Shown here in pieces: positions 7,352-14,691 of a stretch of 17,938 nucleotides of DNA; the stretch's first letter is position 1, and each line of letters starts with the position of its first letter. Both the position numbers and the translations under genes were made by a program. The notes under the pieces were generated by a model. That model did not search any database. It was not told the DNA's origin and worked only from the letters and a program-made list of their open reading frames with translations. The stretch spans positions 1 through 17,938 of the forward strand of contig NYZG01000020.1 of the NCBI GenBank assembly GCA_002687025.1. The letters are read 5' to 3'. Source of the DNA: Candidatus Poribacteria bacterium (GTDB lineage Bacteria > Poribacteria > WGA-4E > GCA-2687025).

Positions 7352-7373
7352 GGGCCCTCGTACGGGCCCTCGT
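7352..7373 (+). repeat. Short tandem direct repeat
   Basis: GGGCCCTCGT occurs at 7352-7361 and again at 7364-7373 (12-base period). It sits where recognisable methyltransferase-like sequence begins and could mark a rearrangement junction. Confidence 0.5.
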
Positions 7374-7378
7374 CCCGC

Positions 7379-7630
7379 AGTGACGGCAAGGCCTACATCG
7401 AGGGCGACCAGTCGTGTCTTCCCGAGCAGGAGGACCATTACTGGTATCATGAGTTCGTGTCGAAGCTGCCGGGCGGCGATCGCGGTCAGTGGAACTACGA
7501 CGTGACGCTCAGCGTCGAGATGAATGCGCGCCTGATGACCGACGCCGGCTTCTCGGACGTTCGGCAGACGTGGAAAGCGCGCGGAGACGACGGCTACGGC
7601 CATGCCGTTCTCGTCGCTGCGCGACAGTGA
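7379..7630 (+). pseudogene. C-terminal remnant of a SAM-dependent methyltransferase
   Basis: About 83 open codons run to a stop at 7628-7630. The end, MTDAGFSDVRQTWKARG then GHAVLVAARQ, looks like the C-terminal strand-helix-strand of class I methyltransferases, where an 'AGF.dV' motif precedes a final beta strand. No upstream methyltransferase body (the glycine-rich SAM-binding motif) is present: the frame continues to the left only as antisense of the antitoxin. An ATG at 7319 could start a 103-residue reading but lacks a clear ribosome-binding site. The likeliest account is loss of the 5' part when the toxin-antitoxin segment arrived. Assignment rests on weak similarity. Confidence 0.45.
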
Positions 7631-7655
7631 CCGGTGTGGGCGAGGCGATGCGCGC

Positions 7656-8504
7656 ATGGACACCCTACAGAACCGAGGCGCGATGGCGCGATGGCGCGAC
7701 GCCGATGTAGAAGCGTCCGTGGGGCTCGTGCCGACGATGGGATTCCTCCACGAGGGGCACCTGTCTCTCGTGCGGCGCGCGCGCGCGGAGAACGACCGCG
7801 TCCTCGTCAGCATATTCGTGAATCCGACTCAGTTCGGGCCCAACGAGGACCTCGAGGACTACCCAAGAGACATCGGCCGCGACTGCGCGCTCCTGGCGCG
7901 GGAAGGTGTGGACGCCGTCTTCATGCCGTCGGTCGAGGACATGTACCCTGACGGATTCGCGACCGAGGTCGCCGTGAGTGGCCCGCTGACCGAGCGGCTG
8001 TGCGGCGCGTCGCGGCCGACGCATTTCGCCGGCGTGACGACGGTCGTCGCGAGGCTGTTCGGGTTGACGCGCCCTGACCGCGCCTACTTCGGGCGGAAGG
8101 ACGCGCAGCAGTTGGCTGTGATCCGACGGATGGCCGCCGACCTGGCGCTGCCCGTCGAGGTCGTCGGATGTCCGATCGTTCGCGAACCGGACGGCCTCGC
8201 AATGAGCAGCCGCAACGTCTACCTGTCGGACGCGGAGCGCGCACAGGCGCTCACGCTCCGCGAGTCTCTCCTCCTCGCGGAACGGCGCGTGACCGAAGGC
8301 GTGCGCGATCCCTCCGCGATCCGAGACGAGACTGTCGGCCTGTTCGCGCGTCGGCCGCTGCTGCGTCTGGATTACGTCGAGCTCGTCCACGTTGAAACAC
8401 TGGAGCCGGCGCCCACGTTGGCCGGGCCGGTGCTGCTGGCGCTCGCCGCGTTCGTCGGCAGAACCCGCCTCATCGACAACACGACGCTTCAACCGGACGA
8501 GTAG
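7656..8504 (+). CDS. panC: Pantothenate synthetase (pantoate--beta-alanine ligase)
   Basis: PanC joins pantoate to beta-alanine with ATP, the last step of pantothenate (vitamin B5) synthesis, in the cytoplasm. The predicted protein has 282 residues, the usual length. Motifs in order: PTMGFLHEGHLSL with the HIGH-like HEGH (32-35), NPTQFGPNEDLEDYPRD, GASRPTHFAGVTTVVARLF, FGRKDAQQL (145-153) and the KMSKS-like MSSRN (183-187). Start 7656 (MDTLQNRG) gives the normal N-terminal length before VGLVPTMG; GAGG lies about 10 bases upstream. In-frame upstream ATG 7602 would add 18 residues without family support. The stop is followed two bases later by the start of a membrane hydrolase gene, suggesting translational coupling. 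No other pantothenate gene is in view. Confidence 0.96.
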   Translation: MDTLQNRGAMARWRDADVEASVGLVPTMGFLHEGHLSLVRRARAENDRVLVSIFVNPTQFGPNEDLEDYPRDIGRDCALLAREGVDAVFMPSVEDMYPDGFATEVAVSGPLTERLCGASRPTHFAGVTTVVARLFGLTRPDRAYFGRKDAQQLAVIRRMAADLALPVEVVGCPIVREPDGLAMSSRNVYLSDAERAQALTLRESLLLAERRVTEGVRDPSAIRDETVGLFARRPLLRLDYVELVHVETLEPAPTLAGPVLLALAAFVGRTRLIDNTTLQPDE

Positions 8505-8506
8505 CC

Positions 8507-9043
8507 ATGGCCGGATTCGCCGAGCACGCTCGCGCGGGAGTGCGATCGTACGGCGTGTTCGTGCTGGCCGCGGTGGCATTGTGGCTCGCCCGGGAGCCGC
8601 TGACGGTCGATACCTCGACGTACACGCTGCCCATCTCGGACGAGCTTTGGCGCACTGCGCTCTCCTGCGCCCTGTGCTTCGCGCTCGCGTTCGTCGGCGC
8701 GGCGTTCCCGGACACGGACATCAAGAGCCGGTCACAGATGCTGTTCTATCGCGCGCTGTTCGTCGCGGATGCCGCGCTCATCATGCTGTATTTCTCGCGC
8801 GACGCGGTGATCTACCTGCAGGCCGCGGCGTTCCTCGGCGTGGCGGCGATGGCCCCGCTGCTTGGGAAGCACCGTGGGTGGACGCATTCGCCCCTCGCGA
8901 TGCTCACCGTTCCGTCGCCGCTCCTGCTGCTGCCGATGCTCACCGCTAACGCGCTCGTGTGGGTCGGTCTGCCTTATTACATCGCGGCGCTGATCGGCTA
9001 TGCAAGCCACCTGCACAAGGACGGCATGCTCTTCCGCCGGTAG
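8507..9043 (+). CDS. Membrane-bound metal-dependent hydrolase, DUF457/YdjM-like
   Basis: The predicted protein has 178 residues and four to six hydrophobic segments (about 14-28, 50-66, 82-96, 104-119, 131-147, 150-165). The family's metal-site motifs are present: FPDTD (67-71) after the second segment, HRGWTHS (122-128) in the middle, and ASHLHKDG (166-173) at the end. The family is annotated as inner-membrane metal-dependent hydrolase; its substrate is not established. It starts two bases after panC with only a weak ribosome-binding site, so it probably depends on panC translation. No functional link to pantothenate synthesis is evident. Confidence 0.82.
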   Translation: MAGFAEHARAGVRSYGVFVLAAVALWLAREPLTVDTSTYTLPISDELWRTALSCALCFALAFVGAAFPDTDIKSRSQMLFYRALFVADAALIMLYFSRDAVIYLQAAAFLGVAAMAPLLGKHRGWTHSPLAMLTVPSPLLLLPMLTANALVWVGLPYYIAALIGYASHLHKDGMLFRR

Positions 9044-9056
9044 CGCTTCCGCTCTG

Positions 9057-9084
9057 TTGTAATCGCGTATCCGTGTGATATGCT
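9057..9084 (+). promoter_or_regulatory. Candidate promoter for the four-gene membrane cluster
   Basis: TTGTAA (9057-9062), 16 bases, TATGCT (9079-9084): four of six matches in each box. It lies in the only sizeable gap (87 bases) between the panC pair and the cluster. If real, transcription begins near 9090, which favours the GTG start at 9131 over the ATG at 9080 that lies in the -10 box. Confidence 0.35.
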
Positions 9085-9130
9085 CCCTCCACTTTGGAAC
9101 GCCTTGGGCAGTGGACAGGGGCGCCGCGTC

Positions 9131-10375
9131 GTGAGCCGTGATACGCCACATCCGTCGAGAAGCCGTAGACGGCGGCACGCGCCCACGCGGCCCCTTGCCG
9201 GCATGTGCGCCCTGGCCCTCCTGACGCTGATATGCGCCGCGGCGCATGGACTGACGGCCCCCACTGACGTGCGCGCCTACGATGTTCCCAACGACGACGC
9301 GGGCAAGGGTCTCGACATCGAATGGGCGTACGAGGCCCCGACCGGCGAGACATCGCCGACGGGCTTCCACATCCTCCGCGCGTCCGTCGATGAGGGACAG
9401 TTCGTGGTCATTACCGCGGAGCCACTGGACGCTGACGTGACCGCGTACCGAGACGCCATGGCTGCCCCCATGCAACGACAAGGTACCGCGCTCCGCGAGG
9501 AAGCCACGACGTACCTGTATCGGGTGCGCGCGGTCTACGACGAGGCCGGAGACGCGACGGCCGATTCCGCGCAGAGCAATGCGGCGACGGCGCGTGGCAA
9601 CCTGTACCACACCCGGAAGACGTGGATGCTCCTGTGGATCGTGGCGTTCGCGGCGGTCATCGTGCATCTCACGCGCAGGGCTCGCGCGGGACACGTGCCC
9701 AAGATCCGCCGGATCGCGGGCCTGGAGGCCGTCGACGAGGCTATAGGACGCGCTACCGAAATGGGACGGCCGATCCTCTATGTAGCAGGCATAGGAGAGG
9801 TGAGCCAGGTCGCCACGATCGCCTCGATCAACATCTACAGCCACGTCGCGAGGCGTTCGGGCGACTACGGCACGCGACTCACGACGCCGTGCCACGACCC
9901 GATCATGATGCAGATCATGCGTAGCGTGTCGGAGCAGGCATACCTGGACATCGGCCGCCCCGACGCGTACAACGCCGACGACGTGTTCTTCGTCACGCAG
10001 AGCCAGTTCGCCTTCGCCGCGGCCGTCGACGGCATCATGGTGCGTGAGAAGCCGGCGGCGATCTTCCTCCAGGGGGTGTTCTACGCGGAATCGCTCATCC
10101 TCGCGGAGACGGGGAACAGCGTTGGGGCGATACAGATCGCCGGCACGGACAAGGACGCGCAGTTGCCCTTCTTCATCGCCGCGTGCGACTACACGCTCAT
10201 CGGCGAGGAGCTGTTCGCGGCGAGCGCGTATCTGTCCGGCGAAGGCCACCTGCTGAGCACGATCCGCGCCCAGGACATCGCCAAGGCGACGCTCATGGCT
10301 TGCCTCGTGGTCGGCGCGATTCTTCAGATGGCCGGGATCGATCTGATCGCCCGCTTCTTCGAGGTTGCCCTATGA
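9131..10375 (+). CDS. DUF6754-like membrane protein with fibronectin-III-like region
   Basis: The predicted protein has 414 residues. Order: basic N-terminus (10-20, five Arg in a row region), hydrophobic signal or anchor (22-39), a fibronectin-III-like region (about 43-155, from TAPTDVRAYDV to SNAATARGN), a membrane segment (165-180), a basic stop, a cytosolic domain (about 190-385) and a last hydrophobic helix (387-405). The cytosolic domain, with RIAGLEAVDEAIGRATEMGR, YLDIGRPDAY, FYAESLILAETGNSVGAIQ and GEELFAASAYL, matches what I know as DUF6754; function unknown. GTG 9131 has AGGGG nine bases upstream; ATG 9080 (17 residues longer) has no ribosome-binding site. First gene of a four-gene cluster whose next three members are all integral membrane proteins. 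Confidence 0.78.
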   Translation: MSRDTPHPSRSRRRRHAPTRPLAGMCALALLTLICAAAHGLTAPTDVRAYDVPNDDAGKGLDIEWAYEAPTGETSPTGFHILRASVDEGQFVVITAEPLDADVTAYRDAMAAPMQRQGTALREEATTYLYRVRAVYDEAGDATADSAQSNAATARGNLYHTRKTWMLLWIVAFAAVIVHLTRRARAGHVPKIRRIAGLEAVDEAIGRATEMGRPILYVAGIGEVSQVATIASINIYSHVARRSGDYGTRLTTPCHDPIMMQIMRSVSEQAYLDIGRPDAYNADDVFFVTQSQFAFAAAVDGIMVREKPAAIFLQGVFYAESLILAETGNSVGAIQIAGTDKDAQLPFFIAACDYTLIGEELFAASAYLSGEGHLLSTIRAQDIAKATLMACLVVGAILQMAGIDLIARFFEVAL

Positions 10376-10391
10376 GACACGAGGGCCCCTG

Positions 10392-11336
10392 ATGCGGACA
10401 CAACTGCCACTGGCGATCTGCTTCACCATGGGCGTCCTGATGCTCGGGCAGTACTTCGTCCCGCACGCGGCCTCGCAGGACCTGTTCCGGCGGACGCAGG
10501 AGTGGTTGCAGGCGATCGGCGTATTCGCGCTGGTCCTCGGGTTGGGCAGCCTGATCCATCTGCATTGGGAGCGCATCCGTCGTCAGTCGGCCAACTGGCG
10601 TTACAGCGTGGTGGTGTTGTCCGGCCTGGTCGTGATGGCGGGTGTCGGCCTGGTGCAGGGGAACCTCCAGCCCGCGCGGAAGCTGACCCCCACGTCGACG
10701 CGGCAGCACGAAGACGGCACGTACACGTTCAAAGACACGACGATAACGCTCCGCTCCCCGACGCTTGCCGGGCGAACGCTCTTGCGCGGGGATCAGGTGC
10801 ACATCGTCCTCGCCGACGGCTCGACCGCGGCGGGGAAGATCGGCGCCAAGGTCGCGGACGGAGACGACGGAGACGACGGAGACGGACGCCTGACCGCGCA
10901 GGTCGTACGGTGGAAGGGAGGCACGCCCCCGGATGCGGGGACAGGCTTCGCCGTCGTGCGGCCGGGCGCGGACCTGTTCTCCTGGCTGTTCAAGTACGTA
11001 CAGACGCCTCTCGACGCGACGATGTTCTCGCTGCTGGCGTTCTTCATCGCGTCCGCGGCGTTCCGCGCGTTCCGTGCGCGTAACCTCGAGGCTACGCTGA
11101 TGCTCGTGGCGGCGTGCGCGGTCATTCTCGGTCTGACGCCGCCGTTCGTTCACGCGTGGAACACGCTGGCCCCCGCGATGCCGGGGTTCCCGACGGCGCT
11201 GAAGGACTGGATCCTGGACGTGCCAAACATGGCTTCGCGCCGGGCGATCGTCCTGGGCATTGGTCTGGGCGCCATCGCGCAGTCGTTCCGCATCATCCTG
11301 GGGCTCGAGCGGACGTACCTCGGGGGCGCCGACTGA
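10392..11336 (+). CDS. Six-segment integral membrane protein of the DUF6754 cluster
   Basis: The predicted protein has 314 residues and no family name I recognise. Three membrane segments lie in the N-terminal third (about 3-22, 39-58, 71-90). A soluble beta-rich region (about 105-195) includes the acidic tract GDDGDDGDG (157-165) encoded by a 9-base repeat. Three more segments follow (about 207-227, 232-250, 281-303). The C-terminus SRRAIVLGIGLGAIAQSFRI (282-301) looks like a conserved signature. ATG 10392 was chosen because GAGGG lies six bases upstream; TTG 10365 would overlap the previous gene. It begins 16 bases after the DUF6754-like gene and its stop overlaps the next start by one base (TGATG), so the genes are co-translated. 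Confidence 0.75.
   Translation: MRTQLPLAICFTMGVLMLGQYFVPHAASQDLFRRTQEWLQAIGVFALVLGLGSLIHLHWERIRRQSANWRYSVVVLSGLVVMAGVGLVQGNLQPARKLTPTSTRQHEDGTYTFKDTTITLRSPTLAGRTLLRGDQVHIVLADGSTAAGKIGAKVADGDDGDDGDGRLTAQVVRWKGGTPPDAGTGFAVVRPGADLFSWLFKYVQTPLDATMFSLLAFFIASAAFRAFRARNLEATLMLVAACAVILGLTPPFVHAWNTLAPAMPGFPTALKDWILDVPNMASRRAIVLGIGLGAIAQSFRIILGLERTYLGGAD
10861..10886 (+). repeat. Nine-base tandem repeat inside the membrane-protein gene
   Basis: GAGACGACG occurs at 10861-10869 and 10870-10878, with a third, imperfect copy after it. In frame it encodes Gly-Asp-Asp units in the extramembrane loop. Such repeats can vary in copy number by slippage without breaking the frame. Confidence 0.6.
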
Positions 11337-12190
11337 TGTGGAGATTCCTCGAAACGGTGGATCGACGGTGGGTGTTCCTGCTCGTGGCGGCGGCCGTGAT
11401 CGTCCCGACGCTGCTCCCCTTCTCAGTGCCGATGCCCATTTCGAACTCGACGCAGTCGGCATATGACGCCGTCGAGGCGCTTGGCGAGGGCGAGTTCGTC
11501 ATCCTGTCGTTGGGATACGGCCCCTCGTCGCTGGCGGAACTTCAGCCGCAGGCACAGGCAGTGCTTCGTCACTGCTTCCGTCGTGGACTTCGCGTCTTCA
11601 TGATGTCGCTATGGCCGGACGCGCAGCCGTTGGGCACCGGCGCGCTCCTCGAGGTGGTCGAGAGCGACGAGTTCCTCGACCCCGCGACCGGGCGAAGCCG
11701 GCTGCAAGACGGCGTGGACTTCGTAGACGTCGGCTATCGCGTCAGCCCGAACACCGTCATCTTGCGCATGGCCACCGACATAGCTGGGTTCTTCGAGACC
11801 GACGTGCGCGGCGAGCCACTCGCGCCGCTGGCGGTCATGCAAGGCATCCGGGGGTTCGATCAGGTGGGTCTCGTGATAGACCTTGCCGCGGGCGACAGCG
11901 TGGACTGGTGGATTCTCTACGGCAACGGTCGCTTCGGCGTCGACGTCGCGGCGGGAGTCACGGGCGTCATCGTCTCGCAACTGTTCCCGTACCTCAACTC
12001 AGGTCAACTCCGAGGGGTGATCGGAGGGGGCGTCGGGGCTGCGGAATACGAGGCGCTTGTCGGCGCCCCGGGCGACGGGATGAAGCGCGTCAGCACGCTG
12101 TCGGTAGTGCACGGGCTGGTCATCCTGCTCGTGGTTCTCGGTAACGTGATCTTCGTGCGACAGCGTCGGTCTAGAGGCGAGGCGTCATGA
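11336..12190 (+). CDS. Two-anchor membrane protein with large soluble domain, DUF6754 cluster
   Basis: The predicted protein has 284 residues and no named family. One N-terminal membrane segment (about 12-30) and one C-terminal segment (about 257-275, VVHGLVILLVVLGNVIFV) flank a soluble domain of about 225 residues. That domain alternates strands and helices (EFVILSLGYGPSSLAELQ, 53-70; RGLRVFMMSLWPDA, 83-96; VGLVIDLAAG, 177-186; VTGVIVSQLFPYL, 208-220; GVIGGGVGAAEYEAL, 227-241), suggesting a Rossmann-like fold. The spacing of motifs recalls the soluble domain of the DUF6754-like protein two genes upstream. The ATG overlaps the preceding stop by one base. Its own stop overlaps the next start by four bases. 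Confidence 0.75.
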   Translation: MWRFLETVDRRWVFLLVAAAVIVPTLLPFSVPMPISNSTQSAYDAVEALGEGEFVILSLGYGPSSLAELQPQAQAVLRHCFRRGLRVFMMSLWPDAQPLGTGALLEVVESDEFLDPATGRSRLQDGVDFVDVGYRVSPNTVILRMATDIAGFFETDVRGEPLAPLAVMQGIRGFDQVGLVIDLAAGDSVDWWILYGNGRFGVDVAAGVTGVIVSQLFPYLNSGQLRGVIGGGVGAAEYEALVGAPGDGMKRVSTLSVVHGLVILLVVLGNVIFVRQRRSRGEAS

Positions 12191-12873
12191 CGCTTTCGGC
12201 GGAAATCGGTATCTGGATCGCTGCCGCGCTGACGCTGTGTCTCTACAGCTTCCTGTACCGGGACAACCCGTTCTACAAGTTCGCGGAGCACCTCTTCGTC
12301 GGCGTGGCCCAGGGCTACCTCACCGCGCGGACGTACTTCGACGGCTTCCTCCCGTACGTCTGGCGGCCGCTCATGAACGCTGTCGGAGCGGGTGATGGGC
12401 CAGCGGAGCCGGTTGAGTTCGTCGTCATCATCCCGATTGGTCTAGGCCTGCTGTTCTTCGCGCGGTTCTCCAAGGGCCATGCGTGGCTGACGCGGCTTCC
12501 TCTGGCGTTCATCATCGGGACTTGGTGCGGCATAAACATCCCCGCCATGCTGAATGCGCAGATATTCCAGCAGATGAACGCGACGATCGCGCCGTTCGGG
12601 ACGATGGCGACCTTCGGCGAAACGCTCAAGGTCGTGATCGTCCTTCTGGGGTCTTTCGCCGCGCTGACGTACTTCTTCTTTTCGGTCGAGCATCGAGGGG
12701 CGGTGGGCCGGGTGTCCCGCGTTGGGATTTGGTTCCTGATGATCGGATTCGGGTCGGCGTTCGGAAACACCGTGATGAATCGCGTCATGCTGCTCATACA
12801 GCGGGTCGAGTTCCTTATGCAGGACTGGATGGGGCCGTTGATCGTGCAGCGGGTCGTCGGCCTGTTCGGCTAG
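12187..12873 (+). CDS. Integral membrane protein, last gene of the DUF6754 cluster
   Basis: The predicted protein has 228 residues, with about six hydrophobic segments (near 6-24, 34-48, 79-95, 103-121, 143-162, 178-200). I do not know a named family. The N-terminal block YRDNPFYKFAEHLFVG (24-39), with charged residues between the first two membrane segments, looks like the conserved signature. ATG 12187 overlaps the previous stop in an ATGA junction and has AGG about seven bases upstream, so it is translated with the gene before it. The cluster ends here: 176 non-coding bases with a new promoter follow. Confidence 0.75.
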   Translation: MTLSAEIGIWIAAALTLCLYSFLYRDNPFYKFAEHLFVGVAQGYLTARTYFDGFLPYVWRPLMNAVGAGDGPAEPVEFVVIIPIGLGLLFFARFSKGHAWLTRLPLAFIIGTWCGINIPAMLNAQIFQQMNATIAPFGTMATFGETLKVVIVLLGSFAALTYFFFSVEHRGAVGRVSRVGIWFLMIGFGSAFGNTVMNRVMLLIQRVEFLMQDWMGPLIVQRVVGLFG

Positions 12874-12906
12874 CGGCCGGTGGCGTCCTGTCGGGCGGGT
12901 CGGGGC

Positions 12907-12936
12907 TTGGCTCTGCGGCCGGGTCGGGAGTATAAC
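12907..12936 (+). promoter_or_regulatory. Candidate promoter upstream of kamA
   Basis: TTGGCT (12907-12912), 18 bases, TATAAC (12931-12936): four and five matches to the sigma-70 boxes, 114 bases before the kamA start. It lies in the 176-base gap after the membrane cluster, suggesting that kamA begins a separate transcript. Confidence 0.45.
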
Positions 12937-13049
12937 TGGAACGTAGAGGGCACGGGGCTCCGCGCATCGCCCGTGAGGAAGCGCAGGAGGGATCTCCCCG
13001 GGACTCGCCGGCGTGCCCCAACCGCGACATATCGGCGAAAGGCCCGCGA

Positions 13050-14180
13050 ATGGCAGAACGCGAGGGCGCTTGGGACGAGGATTGGCGCGACGTCTTCCGC
13101 AGCGGCGTCTCCAACGCCGAACAGCTTGCCGCGCGCTTCGACACCATCGACATGGAGGCGGCGCGCCGGATAACCAAAGAGTTTCCGGTACGCATCAACA
13201 AGTACTACCTGAGCCTGATCGAGGAACCGGGCGACCCCATCTGGCGACAGGTCGTGCCGGACGGGGCCGAACTGACCGACTCCCTTGGCTGCGAGGATCC
13301 CCTCGGGGAAGAGGGCGATAGCCCGATCCTCAACCTGACCCACCGGTACCCCGACCGCGTCCTGTTCTACATCAACCATCAATGTCCCATCTACTGCCGA
13401 TTCTGCACGCGCAAGCGCAAGGTGGGGGACCCGCATTCCCTCCCCAAGCAGGAGGTGATGAAGGCGATCGACTACATCCGCGAGCACCCTGAAGTGCGCG
13501 ACGTGGTCGTCTCCGGTGGCGACGCGCTCATGCTGTCGGAATCGCGCATAGAGTGGGTGCTGCAGCAACTCCGGGCGATACCGCATCTGGAGATCATCCG
13601 CGTAGCGACGCGCGTGCCGTGCGCGCTACCACAACGTGTCACGCCCGAACTGTGCGACATGCTGCGGAAGTACCATCCGCTATACATCAACACGCACTTC
13701 AACCATCCGCGCGAGGTGACTCCCGAGGCCGCCAAGGCGTGCGGCATGCTCGCCGATGCCGGAATACCACTGGGGTGCCAGACAGTCCTGCTCAAGGGCG
13801 TCAACGACGATCCCGACGTAATGAAGGAGCTCATGCAGAAGCTCCTGCGCATCCGCGTCAAGCCGTACTACATCTATCAGGCGGACCTCGTATTCGGGAC
13901 CGAGCATTTCCGCACGGCCGTCGAGAAGGGATTCGAGATCATCCGGGCCTTGCGCGGGCATACGTCCGGCATGGCCGTGCCGCATTATGTCATTGACGCG
14001 CCCGGTGGCGGTGGTAAAATAGCGCTGGCCCCAGAGTCGATCGTCGAATGGAATGATGACGAGATCGTGCTTCGGAACTACGAAGGGAACGTGTACCGCT
14101 ATCCGAACATCCCTTCGGATGATGCGGCCGCTGCCGGTGACTCATCGGCCGGCGGGTCGACGCCGTTCGACGCTGATTGA
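13050..14180 (+). CDS. kamA: Lysine 2,3-aminomutase, KamA family radical SAM
   Basis: The predicted protein has 376 residues. KamA moves the alpha-amino group of L-lysine to carbon 3, giving beta-lysine, using an iron-sulfur cluster, SAM and PLP. The radical-SAM cysteines are C112, C116 and C119 (CPIYCRFC). The PLP lysine is K323 in DAPGGGGK. The two Asp that hold the substrate side-chain amine in clostridial lysine 2,3-aminomutase (D293, D330) align with D279 (YQADL) and D316 (VIDAPG); glutamate 2,3-aminomutase replaces them, so lysine is the likely substrate. GAAAGG lies about seven bases before ATG 13050. Beta-lysine could serve as a compatible-solute precursor or modify EF-P, but neither a beta-lysine acetyltransferase nor EF-P genes are in the window. 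folB follows 13 bases later. Confidence 0.9.
   Translation: MAEREGAWDEDWRDVFRSGVSNAEQLAARFDTIDMEAARRITKEFPVRINKYYLSLIEEPGDPIWRQVVPDGAELTDSLGCEDPLGEEGDSPILNLTHRYPDRVLFYINHQCPIYCRFCTRKRKVGDPHSLPKQEVMKAIDYIREHPEVRDVVVSGGDALMLSESRIEWVLQQLRAIPHLEIIRVATRVPCALPQRVTPELCDMLRKYHPLYINTHFNHPREVTPEAAKACGMLADAGIPLGCQTVLLKGVNDDPDVMKELMQKLLRIRVKPYYIYQADLVFGTEHFRTAVEKGFEIIRALRGHTSGMAVPHYVIDAPGGGGKIALAPESIVEWNDDEIVLRNYEGNVYRYPNIPSDDAAAAGDSSAGGSTPFDAD
13993..14020 (+). promoter_or_regulatory. Possible promoter inside kamA, ahead of folB
   Basis: TTGACG (13993-13998), 16 bases, TAAAAT (14015-14020): five of six in each box, about 174 bases before folB. The bases also encode the conserved PLP-binding motif of KamA, so the match may be coincidental. 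Confidence 0.3.
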
Positions 14181-14193
14181 CCGGACGCCGCCA

Positions 14194-14616
14194 ATGACCG
14201 CCCGTAGGACCGAAAGCGCGTCGTCGCCGGCCGACCGCATACTACTGCGTGACATCCGCTTCTACGGAAACCACGGGGCCACGCAGGAGGAACAGGATGT
14301 CGGCCAGTGGTACGCAGTCGATCTCGACCTGTGCCTCGACCTGGCTGAGGCGGGCCGGTCGGACGATCTGTCGAAGACCGTGGACTACGGCGAAGTGTGC
14401 CGGATGGTCATGGAGCTCGGCTCGACCAAGCGTTTCCAGATCATCGAGGCGCTGGCGGAAGAGATTTCCCAGCGCGTTTTGAACAATTTCGCCGTGGATA
14501 GCGTTCGAATACGCGTTACCAAGAGCACGCCCGCAGGTCTAATTGCGTCGCTCTCCGGCTTCGGGACGTTAGGTTATTCCGCCGTCGAGGTGCACCGCTC
14601 ACGGAGTACGTCGTGA
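14194..14616 (+). CDS. folB: Dihydroneopterin aldolase
   Basis: FolB cleaves dihydroneopterin to 6-hydroxymethyl-dihydropterin and glycolaldehyde in folate synthesis. The predicted protein has 140 residues, slightly longer than usual (about 120) because of about 14 extra N-terminal residues before DRILLRDIRFYGNHG. Family motifs: FYGNHG (23-28), E33 before the GQ, SDDLSKTVDYGEV (56-68), and the pterin-binding Glu E85 in IIEALAE. The catalytic Lys is K110 in RVTKSTPAG, aligned to K100 of the Staphylococcus aureus enzyme. Start 14194 has no strong ribosome-binding site and lies 13 bases after kamA. In-frame start 14053 inside kamA is unlikely. folK and folP are not seen nearby. Confidence 0.93.
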   Translation: MTARRTESASSPADRILLRDIRFYGNHGATQEEQDVGQWYAVDLDLCLDLAEAGRSDDLSKTVDYGEVCRMVMELGSTKRFQIIEALAEEISQRVLNNFAVDSVRIRVTKSTPAGLIASLSGFGTLGYSAVEVHRSRSTS

Positions 14617-14691
14617 GTCCTCCGGCGTGACAGAGACGGGCAACCGTGGTGTGGCGGCAGTCAGGGCCGCGTGACGAGGAGTCAGAGCGCT

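Noticed and set aside
9080..9130. ATG start at 9080 for the DUF6754-like protein
   Set aside because: It has no ribosome-binding site and lies in a possible -10 box; GTG 9131 has AGGGG at good spacing. Not fully excluded.
8732..10249. Open frame of 505 codons on the minus strand
   Set aside because: It runs antisense to the DUF457-like and DUF6754-like genes, is Arg-rich and shows no domain.
10293..11462. Open frame of 389 codons on the minus strand
   Set aside because: Antisense to the 314-residue membrane protein; Arg/Gln-rich, no motif.
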